DNA from: an uncultured Prevotella sp.
Lineage (GTDB): Bacteria; Bacteroidota; Bacteroidia; Bacteroidales; Bacteroidaceae
Reading direction: 5' to 3'
Length of the DNA: 49,294 nt
Assembly: GCA_905236875.1 (NCBI GenBank)
Contig: CAJOQT010000042.1
Span: forward strand, 1 to 49,294
Shown here: in pieces, positions 7,547-16,203 of the stretch
Layout: every line of letters starts with the position of its first letter
Numbering within the stretch: the stretch's first letter is position 1
Translations under genes and position numbers: made by a program
The notes under the pieces: generated by a model
Database searches by the model: none
Told to the model about the DNA's origin: nothing
What the model saw: the letters and a program-made list of their open reading frames with translations, nothing else

Positions 7547-9601
7547 CTACTTGATCAGCTCGATGCTTCGTTTGAGGAACTTGTCGAGTGCCTCACCTTT
7601 CAGCATACCGTTCTGCAACAGGGCCAGGTCGATGAGCTGGTGAACGATGTCGTTCTGCTTGCCGTAGTCGGCGAGTATCTGCTGACGCTTGTCCTTCTGT
7701 TCCTGAACGGCCTTCTCGGTATTGGCCTTGTCGTCTTTCTCCTCCTGAGTCAGCTCGTCGGCTTTCTTCTTCTCCTGTGCCTGACGAATGGCGGCCAGAC
7801 GTGCCTCCAGTCCCTTGAGTTCAGCCTCGATGGGTTTGAGGGGTTCTGTAGTGTTTGCCTGATAGTCGTCGATGACTTTCTTCACCAGTGTGTGGTCGGC
7901 ATTGAGCACCAGACTGTAGGAGTCGGGCATCTGTGCGTAGAAGTTCATGCCAGCCTGGTAACGGCTCATCTCCTTCATGCGGCGCATGTACTCACTCTGT
8001 GTGATAATGACAGGCTGTTGCTTCTCACCCAGGTTCTGCACCTCGACGTAGAAGTCGGCCTTCTCCATCTTAGGCAGCTGTGAGCGGAATACCTGTGACA
8101 AATTGTCAGCCACATCATGGTCGAGTGTTGTGCGTGGTGCATCCTCCTTCAGGATGAGGCGGTCGATGATGTCGCTATCGACACGGGTGAACCTCGATTT
8201 CTCCAGCTTCTGCTCCAGCATCTGGAATGTAGGCACGTCCAACTGTCCGTCGGCTATGAGTATGCTGTAGCCCTTTGCCTTGGCAGCCTCGATATACGAA
8301 TACTGTTCCTCCTTGTCAGTGGCATAGAGATAGATCAGCGTGTCCTCCTTGTCCTTCTGCTCGCCTTCTATGAGCGTCTTGTACTCATCGAGGGTGAAGT
8401 ACTTGCCTTCCGTGTCCTTCAGCAGCACAAACTCCTTGGCACGATCGTAGAACGAGTCTTCGCTCAGCATGCCGTAGTTGATGAAGAGTTTCAGGTCGTC
8501 CCATTTCTCCTCGTATTGCTTGCGGTCCTCCTTGAAGAGCGAGAGCAGGCGGTCGGCCACCTTCTTGGTGATATAGGTGGAGATCTTCTTCACCTCACGG
8601 TCGCTTTGCAGATAGCTTCGGCTCACGTTCAGGGGAATGTCGGGCGAGTCAATGACACCATGCAGCAATGTCAGGAACTCAGGTACGATACCTTCCACCT
8701 GGTCGGTCACGAAGACCTGGTTGCAGTACAGCTGTATCTTATTGCGCTGCAGGTCGATATTCGATTTGATTCGAGGGAAGTACAGAATACCTGTCAGGTT
8801 GAACGGATAATCGACGTTGAGGTGAATCCAGAACAGCGGCTCGTCCTGCATGGGGTAGAGTGTACGGTAGAACTTCTGGTAGTCCTCGTCCTTCAGCGTC
8901 GAAGGTGCCTTGGCCCACATCGGGTCGCTGTCGTTGATGACATTGTCCTCCTCCGTGTCCTGCATCTTGCCGTCTTTCCATTCCTGTTTCTTGCCGAAGA
9001 CAATGGGTACTGCCATGAACTTGCAGTACTTCGTCAGGAGCTGCTGAATCTTGTCCTTCTCCAGGAACTCCTTGCAGTCGTCATCCAGATAGAGGATGAT
9101 GTCTGTTCCGCGCTCGTCACGCTCTGCGTCACTGATCTCGTAGGCAGGACTGCCGTCGCAGCTCCACTTCACAGCCTTCGCATCGTCGCGGTAGCTCTTG
9201 GTGATGATTTCAACCTTCTTGGCTACCATGAAGGACGAATAGAATCCCAGTCCGAAGTGACCGATAATCTGGTTTGCATTGTCCTTGTACTTCTCCAGGA
9301 AGTCGTTCACGCCCGAGAAGGCTATCTGGTTGATATACTTGTCAATCTCCTCTTCGGTCATGCCGATACCGTGGTCGCTGACGGTGATGGTTTCCTTATC
9401 CTTGTCGAGGCTGATGCGAACGCTCAGGTCACCCTCCTCACCCTTGAATTCACCCTGCTGCTGGAGGGTTTTCAGCTTCTGTGTGGCATCGACGGCGTTG
9501 CTCACCATCTCACGCAGGAATATCTCATGGTCGCTGTAGAGAAACTTTTTGATGACGGGGAAGATGTTCTCTGTCGTAACCCCGATGTTACCTTTTTGCA
9601 T
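7547..9601 (-). CDS. htpG: Hsp90-family chaperone HtpG
   Basis: A 684-residue cytosolic ATP-dependent chaperone. The Bergerat-fold ATP site is clear: N35 and D38 in VSNAVDATQKLK, D76 in VSDHGIGM, and GHFGLGFYSSFMVA. The middle domain (YFPRIKSNIDLQRNKIQLY) and C-terminal dimerisation region follow, with an acidic/lysine-rich coiled segment near the C-terminus. I chose the ATG at 9599-9601 because MQKGNIGVTTE is the usual HtpG N-terminus; a further in-frame extension to 9700 would run into the divergent promoter region. The gene converges with the OmpA-domain gene. Confidence 0.95.
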   Translation of the reverse strand: MQKGNIGVTTENIFPVIKKFLYSDHEIFLREMVSNAVDATQKLKTLQQQGEFKGEEGDLSVRISLDKDKETITVSDHGIGMTEEEIDKYINQIAFSGVNDFLEKYKDNANQIIGHFGLGFYSSFMVAKKVEIITKSYRDDAKAVKWSCDGSPAYEISDAERDERGTDIILYLDDDCKEFLEKDKIQQLLTKYCKFMAVPIVFGKKQEWKDGKMQDTEEDNVINDSDPMWAKAPSTLKDEDYQKFYRTLYPMQDEPLFWIHLNVDYPFNLTGILYFPRIKSNIDLQRNKIQLYCNQVFVTDQVEGIVPEFLTLLHGVIDSPDIPLNVSRSYLQSDREVKKISTYITKKVADRLLSLFKEDRKQYEEKWDDLKLFINYGMLSEDSFYDRAKEFVLLKDTEGKYFTLDEYKTLIEGEQKDKEDTLIYLYATDKEEQYSYIEAAKAKGYSILIADGQLDVPTFQMLEQKLEKSRFTRVDSDIIDRLILKEDAPRTTLDHDVADNLSQVFRSQLPKMEKADFYVEVQNLGEKQQPVIITQSEYMRRMKEMSRYQAGMNFYAQMPDSYSLVLNADHTLVKKVIDDYQANTTEPLKPIEAELKGLEARLAAIRQAQEKKKADELTQEEKDDKANTEKAVQEQKDKRQQILADYGKQNDIVHQLIDLALLQNGMLKGEALDKFLKRSIELIK

Positions 9602-9662
9602 AATTCTTGTCGTTTTTATTGTCAACTTTATACCCCATAATAGCAAATTCCGTGCCATGTTT

Positions 9663-9693
9663 TTTGTCATGTTATAAATAATATGTATATTTG
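9663..9693 (+). promoter_or_regulatory. Promoter of the thioredoxin/Omp28 cluster
   Basis: TTTG (9663-9666), a 19-base spacer and TATATTTG (9686-9693) form a strong Bacteroidetes promoter. Transcription should begin near 9700, which places the true start of the first gene at the ATG at 9724. Confidence 0.75.
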
Positions 9694-9723
9694 CACCCAA
9701 ATATTAATCAAATAAAACGACTT

Positions 9724-10218
9724 ATGAAAAGAAATATGCTTTTTGCCTTGTTGCTCCTGGCCTTGATGGGCTGTTCGCTGCCTGCTGCTGCCCAGCTGCC
9801 TGCTGTCACGCTGAAGACCATTGACGGTCAGGCGGTGCGTACTGACACCTTGTCAAATGGAGGCAAGCCGTTCATCATCGACTTCTTTGCCACATGGTGT
9901 AAGCCTTGTAACCGTGAGCTTGATGCCATCAGCGAGGTGTATGAGGACTGGCAGACAGAGACGGGCGTTAAGATCTTTGCCATTTCCATCGACCAGGCAC
10001 AGAACATCCACAAGGTGAAGCCGCTGGTTGACAACAGCGGATGGGAATACGAGGTATTGCTCGATCCCAATAGTGAACTGCGTCAGGCGCTTGGCATCCA
10101 GGTGATTCCTTTTGTGCTGATCTGCGACGGTCAGGGAACTATTGTCTATCGGCATTCCGGCTATACCGACGGTGCCGAGATGGAACTGATTGAGAAGGTA
10201 CGTGAACTTATTAAGTGA
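9724..10218 (+). CDS. TlpA-like thioredoxin-fold oxidoreductase
   Basis: A 164-residue exported thioredoxin-fold protein. The N-terminus is a signal sequence with either a lipobox-like LMGC (C17) or a signal peptidase I site after AAAQ (24). The active site is W-C59-K-P-C62 in FFATWCKPC, followed by a typical strand-helix pattern and the cis-proline region VIPFVLICD. It is probably a periplasmic or membrane-anchored reductase. It heads a cluster whose next products include three further CxxC proteins, so it may act on them. Its stop codon lies inside a run of AAGTGAC heptamers. Confidence 0.88.
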   Translation: MKRNMLFALLLLALMGCSLPAAAQLPAVTLKTIDGQAVRTDTLSNGGKPFIIDFFATWCKPCNRELDAISEVYEDWQTETGVKIFAISIDQAQNIHKVKPLVDNSGWEYEVLLDPNSELRQALGIQVIPFVLICDGQGTIVYRHSGYTDGAEMELIEKVRELIK

Positions 10219-10254
10219 CAAGTGACAAGAGACAAGTGATAAGTGAAAAGTTTA
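10213..10254 (+). repeat. Heptamer repeat across a gene junction (AAGTGAC)n
   Basis: Six degenerate 7-base units (AAGTGAC, AAGTGAC, AAGAGAC, AAGTGAT, AAGTGAA, AAGTTTA) begin inside the stop codon region of the thioredoxin gene and end two bases before the ATG at 10257. Similar junctions occur at 36719, 46718 and 47895. Confidence 0.8.
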
Positions 10255-10256
10255 GA

Positions 10257-11963
10257 ATGAGGAGAATGAACAAGATATGGTCAGGCTATAAGTGGTCGGA
10301 ATGTAAATGGTTATTACCCTTTTGCCTTTTCACCCTTTTGCCTTTGTCTGCTGAAGCCCAGGTGACGCTGTCGGGTAGCATACAGAGTGACGTGCTGGTT
10401 CCGCAGAACGACGAGACCATAGGAGCGGAGAAGACGGAGGACCTGCAAACCAACACCTATGCCACGCTGCAACTGACCAGCAAGTATGTTGAGGCAGGAG
10501 CACGGTTGGAGTATCTGGAACACCCGCTGCCTGGCTTTGAGAAGGACTTCAAAGGCTGGGGTGTGCCTTACTTCTTTGTGAAAGGCAAGCTGGACTGTGC
10601 AGAACTGACGCTCGGCTCGTTCTACGAACAATTCGGCTCAGGTTTTATCCTCCGCACCTACGAGGAACGTTCGTTAGGCATCGACAACTCCCTATTGGGC
10701 GGACGTCTGGTCGTCAAACCCACCGACGGTGTGACCATCAAGGCCTTGGCTGGTCGTCAGCGCCGTTACTTCGACTGGAATAAGGCGCTGGTCAGCGGTG
10801 CAGATGCCGAGATCAGTATCGACGAGTGGATACCTTCGCTTAAGCAGGGCAATACACATGTCACGCTGGGTGCATCATGGGTTAACCGCTACGAGAACGA
10901 CGATGTCTCCGTCTTTGCCGATGCTACCCACAGGGTGAACTTCCCTAAGTATGTCAATGCCTGGGATGTCAGGCTCAATCTTAACAGCGGCCCCTGGAGC
11001 ATGCTGGCAGAATATGCACAGAAGACCGACGATCCATCGTATGCCAACGGCTACATCTTCCGTAAGGGAACGGTGACCATGCTCTCCGGCTCTTACTCGA
11101 AGAAGGGACTCAGTGTCTTGCTGCAGGCCAAGCGCAGCGAGAACATGTCGTTCAAGAGCACCATCGACCCCACGAAGGCCATAGGCATTTCATCGTACAT
11201 CAACCACCTGCCTGCCTTCACGCTCGACCAAACCTACGCTTTGGCTGCCCTCTATCCATACGCCACGCAACTGGCAGACGGCGAGTGGGCTTATCAGGCC
11301 GAGCTGGGTTATAATTTCAAGCGCAAGACACCTCTGGGCGGCAAGTACGGCATGACCGTCAAGCTGAATTACAGCTATGTACGTGCCATTCAGCGCGACT
11401 TTGTCAATGGCGGTTCATATACCACGCTGGCAGGCAATACAATCCTTGCCGGCACTGACGGCTATACGTCGTCGTTCTTCAAGTGGGGTGACGACACCTA
11501 TTATCAGGACCTGAATATTCAGCTGACCAGGAAGATGAGCAAGGACTTCAAGCTCTTCCTGATGTATATGAACCAGCGTTACAACAAGACAATTATCGAG
11601 GGACACGGTGGTATGATACACAGCAACATCTTCGTGGCCGACGGCAAGTACCAGCTGTCACCCAAGACAACCCTACGTGGCGAGCTGCAGTATCTGGCTA
11701 CGGCCGACGATCAGGGCGACTGGGCCTACGGATTGCTGGAGCTCTCGCTGGTTCCTCATTGGATGATTACGCTCAGCGATATGTATAATGTGGGGGAAAC
11801 CCATATTCACTATTATCAGGGACTGCTGACCTACAATACGGGTGCCCATCGCATTCAGCTGGGCTATGGACGCACACGTGCCGGTTACAACTGTGCCGGC
11901 GGTGTCTGTCGCTATGTTCCTGCCAGCCGAGGCCTGACGCTGGCGTATAACTACAACTTTTGA
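10257..11963 (+). CDS. Outer-membrane beta-barrel protein (possibly DUF6029-like)
   Basis: A 568-residue exported protein whose body is alternating beta strands with many aromatic residues and ends in a terminal Phe (LTLAYNYNF), the usual outer-membrane barrel signature. The signal peptide runs to about SAEAQ; its hydrophobic core is encoded by CCTTTT-type octamer repeats. I placed the start at 10257 or the ATG at 10266; a GTG at 10215 lies inside the heptamer repeat and is unlikely. It sits between the thioredoxin gene and an Omp28-like lipoprotein, so it may be the channel or scaffold of that system. I do not recognise a substrate. Confidence 0.75.
   Translation: MRRMNKIWSGYKWSECKWLLPFCLFTLLPLSAEAQVTLSGSIQSDVLVPQNDETIGAEKTEDLQTNTYATLQLTSKYVEAGARLEYLEHPLPGFEKDFKGWGVPYFFVKGKLDCAELTLGSFYEQFGSGFILRTYEERSLGIDNSLLGGRLVVKPTDGVTIKALAGRQRRYFDWNKALVSGADAEISIDEWIPSLKQGNTHVTLGASWVNRYENDDVSVFADATHRVNFPKYVNAWDVRLNLNSGPWSMLAEYAQKTDDPSYANGYIFRKGTVTMLSGSYSKKGLSVLLQAKRSENMSFKSTIDPTKAIGISSYINHLPAFTLDQTYALAALYPYATQLADGEWAYQAELGYNFKRKTPLGGKYGMTVKLNYSYVRAIQRDFVNGGSYTTLAGNTILAGTDGYTSSFFKWGDDTYYQDLNIQLTRKMSKDFKLFLMYMNQRYNKTIIEGHGGMIHSNIFVADGKYQLSPKTTLRGELQYLATADDQGDWAYGLLELSLVPHWMITLSDMYNVGETHIHYYQGLLTYNTGAHRIQLGYGRTRAGYNCAGGVCRYVPASRGLTLAYNYNF
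10316..10347 (+). repeat. Octamer repeat encoding a signal-peptide core
   Basis: Four 8-base units (ACCCTTTT, GCCTTTTC, ACCCTTTT, GCCTTTGT) encode the hydrophobic stretch LPFCLFTLLPL of the barrel protein's signal peptide. The next gene but one carries the same arrangement at 12031. Confidence 0.7.
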
Positions 11964-11985
11964 CCTTTGACACTCAAGAATAGAC

Positions 11986-12807
11986 ATGAACAGAACAACG
12001 AGATATATGAACGGGAAGGGTAAGGTGAAAGCCTTTTTACCTTTTTACCTCTTTACCCTTTTACTTTTCTCTACTGCCTGCAGCAACATCAGCGAGGACG
12101 AGCGTCTCATCTATGTCAAGCCCGCTCCCGTCAACCGTCAGGTGCTCATCGAGGACTTTACGGGTCAGCGCTGTGTGAACTGTCCGAATGCCAGCGATGA
12201 GATAGTCCGTCTGCAGCAGCAGTATGGTGCGGAAAATATCATTGCCGTAGCTATCCATTCCGGTCCGTTGGCCTTTTATACCAACAACCGTTTCCTCGGC
12301 CTGCGTACAGAGACGGGCGACGAGTACTACGACTATTGGAAGGTAGAGTACCAGCCGGCAGGAATGGTTGACCGTCATGAGGTCGTGGGTTTCTCATCGT
12401 GGGGTGCCATGATACACGATGAACTACAGAAGACGGCATCTGTCGAGATAGTCATTGGTGCCGACCAGGAAAACGGTAGCCTGAAGTTGACAACGACTAT
12501 CAAGGGTATTGACGGTGATACGTCAGGCAAGCTTCAGCTATGGATCGTAGAAGACAACATTACCGCCTTCCAGCTGATGCCCGACGGTACACGTAACGAC
12601 GAGTATGTGCATCAGCATGTGTTCCGTGCTGCCGTCAATGGTACTTGGGGTGAGGATCTCAGTGTCAGGGAAGGGGAGACCGTAAGCAGGAGTCATGTCA
12701 TGAAACTCTCAGATGACTGGAAGACCGATAACTTGTCCGTAGTGGCTTTCGTCTATGACCAGACAGGTGTGAGACAAGTGGCAAGGATGAAACTGATGAA
12801 TAGTTAA
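11986..12807 (+). CDS. Omp28-family lipoprotein with a CxxC thioredoxin-like motif
   Basis: A 273-residue lipoprotein: hydrophobic core, then lipobox STAC with C32. The N-terminal half has the Omp28-family pattern VLIEDFTGQRCVNCPNA, a thioredoxin-like start with C63-V-N-C66, followed by AVAIHSG. The C-terminal half is a beta-rich domain. Omp28-family proteins of Porphyromonas and relatives are surface proteins of uncertain role. This is the first of three such proteins in a row after a TlpA-like reductase. The hydrophobic core of its signal peptide is encoded by RCCYTTTT octamers. Confidence 0.82.
   Translation: MNRTTRYMNGKGKVKAFLPFYLFTLLLFSTACSNISEDERLIYVKPAPVNRQVLIEDFTGQRCVNCPNASDEIVRLQQQYGAENIIAVAIHSGPLAFYTNNRFLGLRTETGDEYYDYWKVEYQPAGMVDRHEVVGFSSWGAMIHDELQKTASVEIVIGADQENGSLKLTTTIKGIDGDTSGKLQLWIVEDNITAFQLMPDGTRNDEYVHQHVFRAAVNGTWGEDLSVREGETVSRSHVMKLSDDWKTDNLSVVAFVYDQTGVRQVARMKLMNS
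12031..12062 (+). repeat. Octamer repeat encoding a second signal-peptide core
   Basis: Four 8-base units (GCCTTTTT, ACCTTTTT, ACCTCTTT, ACCCTTTT) encode LPFYLFTLL of the Omp28 lipoprotein. The preceding GGGTAAGGTGAAAG is a degenerate inverted copy, so the region can fold back on itself. Confidence 0.7.
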
Positions 12808-12818
12808 ATAAAAATAAT

Positions 12819-14216
12819 ATGCGTATGAAGAAACAATTACTCATGACAGCGGCTATCCTGCTTCTGACAGTAGTCGCACAGGCACAAACCTTTGAGTTCC
12901 GCTATCATGGCGAGGCTATTCCTGATGGCGGCATGGTGACCATTCCGGCCGTCGAAGATGATTTCGGTTTTGGTGAACTATGGTGTGAGACCAACCCCAG
13001 TGACAATCCTAACAACGGACTGATTCTGAAGCTCCTTTCCGGTACCTCAGCTGAAGGCGAGGCTTCTTTGTCTATCGACCACAACACGCTGAATGCAACG
13101 ACCATTAAGTGGTGCATGGGAGGTGCATGTATGATTATGAAGGACGACATGCTCACCAAGGACTTTACAGTGACCAACGGTAGCGTCCAGGTACAGTTCG
13201 ATGCTGACGACTGCAAGAGCAAGGGCTACCTGCTCGCCTCGCTGACTGCCACCATCGGCAGCGAGACCCACTCGGTGACCATTCAGTTCACCAACGGAGA
13301 GAGTGCGCCGCCGGCAGTCACTCGCCGCGTAGTTGTCGAGGAGTTCACGGGAACTGGTTGTGGCTACTGTCCTCGTGGTATTGTTGGCAGAGAGAAGCTC
13401 CGTAGTGAGTATGACGACCTCTATGTGGGCATTGTCCTCCATCAGTATGGATCGGGTGACCCAATGGCTATTGCCCGCGACAGTTATGCCAGTCTTACCT
13501 TCACAGGAGCACCTCAGTGTATGATAAACCGTCGTAATACCGTTGACCCGTATAATGGAAGCGGTAATGGAATCATTAACGACTTTGCTGCCGAACTGGC
13601 CACTCCGACATCAGCTGGCATTGAGGTAGAAGCCAAATGGAATGCAAGCCAGACAAAGGTAGATGCCAAGGCTACCGTTCAGTCGCTTGTCGATGGTGCC
13701 GACTATAACATCGAGTACGTCCTTATCGGTGATGGTATCACAGGAAGTGAATTCAAGCAGAAAAACTACTATTACAATAGAACGGATCTGGCTGCCGACC
13801 TTGCTGTCTTTGGTGCTGGAGGTCAGTATGGCCAGCAAGAGGTCAACCTCGTTTTCAACGATGTAGCCCTGAGCAGTTCCTACGTTTCTGGTGTCAACCA
13901 GGCTGCCAAGCTCACCAACCTGTCAAGTTCCGAGCCCGTCGTCAGCCAATATACGCTGGGCCTGCCCACCAATGAGACGCTGCTGAATGCTATTGACAAG
14001 AATCAGGTATATGTTGCCGCACTCCTTGTCGATGATAGCGGTATCATCGTCAACGCTGCAAAGGCCAAGGTGCAGGGTTCTGCCGGCATCATCGCTCCCA
14101 ACGCTCTGCCAAATCATCAGGGAGACATGAACTATTACACCCTTGACGGTCGTCGCGTTGATAACCCCGCCAAGGGCGTGTACATCCAGAATGGCAAGAA
14201 AATCATCATTAAATAA
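12819..14216 (+). CDS. Secreted Omp28-like protein with CGYC motif and sorting-type C-terminus
   Basis: A 465-residue protein with a cleavable signal peptide ending near AQAQ (about residue 23). A beta-sandwich-like N-terminal domain is followed by VVEEFTGTGCGYCPRGIVG, the Omp28/thioredoxin-like motif with a CGYC pair, and then a second beta-rich domain. The last 25 residues (YTLDGRRV, KGVYIQNGKKIIIK) match the tail common in Prevotella secreted proteins and resembling a type IX secretion sorting signal. It lies 11 bases after the lipoprotein gene and is co-oriented with the next paralogue, so it is part of the same operon. The role is unknown beyond likely surface redox activity. Confidence 0.8.
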   Translation: MRMKKQLLMTAAILLLTVVAQAQTFEFRYHGEAIPDGGMVTIPAVEDDFGFGELWCETNPSDNPNNGLILKLLSGTSAEGEASLSIDHNTLNATTIKWCMGGACMIMKDDMLTKDFTVTNGSVQVQFDADDCKSKGYLLASLTATIGSETHSVTIQFTNGESAPPAVTRRVVVEEFTGTGCGYCPRGIVGREKLRSEYDDLYVGIVLHQYGSGDPMAIARDSYASLTFTGAPQCMINRRNTVDPYNGSGNGIINDFAAELATPTSAGIEVEAKWNASQTKVDAKATVQSLVDGADYNIEYVLIGDGITGSEFKQKNYYYNRTDLAADLAVFGAGGQYGQQEVNLVFNDVALSSSYVSGVNQAAKLTNLSSSEPVVSQYTLGLPTNETLLNAIDKNQVYVAALLVDDSGIIVNAAKAKVQGSAGIIAPNALPNHQGDMNYYTLDGRRVDNPAKGVYIQNGKKIIIK

Positions 14217-14242
14217 CACATTAACATTAAACTATTTGGATT

Positions 14243-16132
14243 ATGAAAAGAATGTTTACTTTAGTCTCGGCATTGATGCTCTTCGTGGCAGCTAATGCCC
14301 AGTTGAGCGTTCAGGAAGACCTTCCTGTCACGCTGCAGTCAAATCGTTTGTCTGTAAAGCCGGCTCCAGCCAACCGTGCAACTATTTCACCAACATCGGA
14401 TCAGTTGTGGTGGGCAACCTACGATACTGACGAGAATGCAGACTGGTACATTGACGGCACTGCAAAAAAGGAGCACTACAACGTGGCAACCTATATTCCC
14501 GCCGACGCACTGCCTGGTGAAGGCAGGACCATCGAGGGCTTCAGCATCTACACCAAGTCAACGCACTTGACAAACGTGAAGGTCTGGATTGCAACAAAAC
14601 TTCCTGAGTATGGCACGGATGCCGACCTCGAGACGGTCAGCGTCTCGTCCATCACGGCTAACAGCTTCAACGACGTGGCCTTCACCAAGAAGCATGTCGT
14701 TCCGACTGGCGGACTCTATGTGGGCTATTCGTTTGATGCCACTATGAATTCCAGCAATTACGACAAATATCCTGTGCTCATTACTGATACTGACGAAAAT
14801 CGTCCCGAGGGCTATTGCATTAATTCTGCCAGCTCCAAGAACTGGAAAACCTATAGCATCAACCTCATCTCGAAGGTTCTCTTTGGAGGTGGCAACTTTG
14901 CCAAGAATGCTGTCATCGTCAAACCTTCATTCTTTGGTAATGAAGCAGTTATGAAGGGCGGCTCAAAGACGATTTCCCTGAAGATTCAGAACCTCGGAAC
15001 AGCCTCCGTATCGAATGTCTCCTATACCGTCTCGACAAATGGCAGCCCATCTCAGGAGAACACAGTGACTGTTAATGCCAGCAACTTCCAGGATATCAAG
15101 AGTGTCAATATCACCTTGCCAGCCGATGCTGATGTCAACAAATACGAGAAGATTATTACCATTACCAAGGTCAATGGCGTGGCCAATGAGAATACCACCA
15201 AGAACACCTCGGTAGGTCATCTGATTACTCTTTCAGAAAAAGCTCCTGTCACAGCTGTCGTCGAGGAGTTCACGGGCACTTGGTGCGGCTACTGCCCCTA
15301 CGGAATGGTAGGTATGCAGAAGGCTCACGACAAGTATGGCGACAAGGTCGTCCTGATAGCTGCCCATAGTGGTGATATCATGGAAATCAGCGACTATGCT
15401 CAGGTCATTAGTACGTATGCCGGCGGCTATCCCAGCTCAACCATCAACAGAACGTATTCCCTCTATCCCTACTACCTGGCAAGCAATCTTGATAACATTA
15501 TCAGCTCTACCGTTTCGCAGGGTAGCATCGAGCTGACCGCCATGTGGAGCAGCACTGACAAGAATGCCGTCAATTTCAGCACAAAGTCCAAGTTCGGCTA
15601 CAACGATAATGCAGCCGTCTATGGCGTCGCCTTTGCGCTGGTAGAGGACGGGCTGACGGGAAGCGGCTCAAGCTGGGCACAGTCGAACTACCTCTCCGGT
15701 CAGAGCGTTGAAGCCGACATGTCTTGGTGGGCAAGCCAGGGCTCTTCGGTTTCCGGTGTCTCCTTCGATCATGTGGTGGTAGCTGCCTGGGGTGCTATGA
15801 CTGGTCTGTATGGTTCTGTCAGCAGTTCGTTCCAGAAAGATCAGGCTCTTGAATACTTCTACCAGGGTGACATCACCTCCAAGAGTCTTATTCAGGACAA
15901 GTCGAAGCTGAAGGCTGTCGCCCTGTTGCTCGATGCTGAGACAGGACGTGTTGTCAATGCGGCCCAGGCCAACATCCAGGACTATGCAGCAGGCATCATG
16001 GACATCGAGAATGCCGCAGCCGCCATCACCGGCTACTACACCCTCGACGGCAAGCTGCTCACAGCTCCCGCCAAGGGCGTGAACATCGTGAAGTACTCCG
16101 ATGGCTCCACTCGTAAAATCTTGATGAAGTAA
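14243..16132 (+). CDS. Large secreted Omp28-like protein with CGYC motif and sorting-type C-terminus
   Basis: A 629-residue paralogue of the preceding protein. It has a signal peptide to about NAQL, a longer beta-rich N-terminal half, the motif VVEEFTGTWCGYCPYGMVG with CGYC, a downstream beta domain, and a C-terminal tail (YYTLDGKLL, KGVNIVKYSDG, RKILMK) of the Prevotella sorting type. It is the last of three consecutive Omp28-type proteins. A strong hairpin follows, so it probably ends the main transcript. The alternation of lipoprotein and secreted paralogues suggests a surface redox relay, which is inference. Confidence 0.8.
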   Translation: MKRMFTLVSALMLFVAANAQLSVQEDLPVTLQSNRLSVKPAPANRATISPTSDQLWWATYDTDENADWYIDGTAKKEHYNVATYIPADALPGEGRTIEGFSIYTKSTHLTNVKVWIATKLPEYGTDADLETVSVSSITANSFNDVAFTKKHVVPTGGLYVGYSFDATMNSSNYDKYPVLITDTDENRPEGYCINSASSKNWKTYSINLISKVLFGGGNFAKNAVIVKPSFFGNEAVMKGGSKTISLKIQNLGTASVSNVSYTVSTNGSPSQENTVTVNASNFQDIKSVNITLPADADVNKYEKIITITKVNGVANENTTKNTSVGHLITLSEKAPVTAVVEEFTGTWCGYCPYGMVGMQKAHDKYGDKVVLIAAHSGDIMEISDYAQVISTYAGGYPSSTINRTYSLYPYYLASNLDNIISSTVSQGSIELTAMWSSTDKNAVNFSTKSKFGYNDNAAVYGVAFALVEDGLTGSGSSWAQSNYLSGQSVEADMSWWASQGSSVSGVSFDHVVVAAWGAMTGLYGSVSSSFQKDQALEYFYQGDITSKSLIQDKSKLKAVALLLDAETGRVVNAAQANIQDYAAGIMDIENAAAAITGYYTLDGKLLTAPAKGVNIVKYSDGSTRKILMK

Positions 16133-16142
16133 GAGAAAAAAT

Positions 16143-16180
16143 CGGACTTGCCCATGCCTGATAAGACATGGGCAAGTCCG
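16143..16180 (+). terminator. Hairpin between the Omp28 cluster and susD
   Basis: CGGACTTGCCCATG (16143-16156) pairs perfectly with CATGGGCAAGTCCG (16167-16180) across a 10-base loop. The susD start follows 23 bases later with no visible promoter between, so it may be an attenuator allowing reduced readthrough. Confidence 0.65.
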
Positions 16181-16203
16181 AACTATAAATAAAACCATTC
16201 ATT

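Noticed and set aside
8117..9640. A 507-residue open frame antisense to htpG
   Set aside because: It lies wholly within htpG and its Leu/Val/Gln-rich sequence is what the reverse complement of a biased gene gives.
9602..9700. A 33-residue N-terminal extension of HtpG
   Set aside because: It overlaps the divergent promoter, and MQKGNIGVTTE is the normal start.
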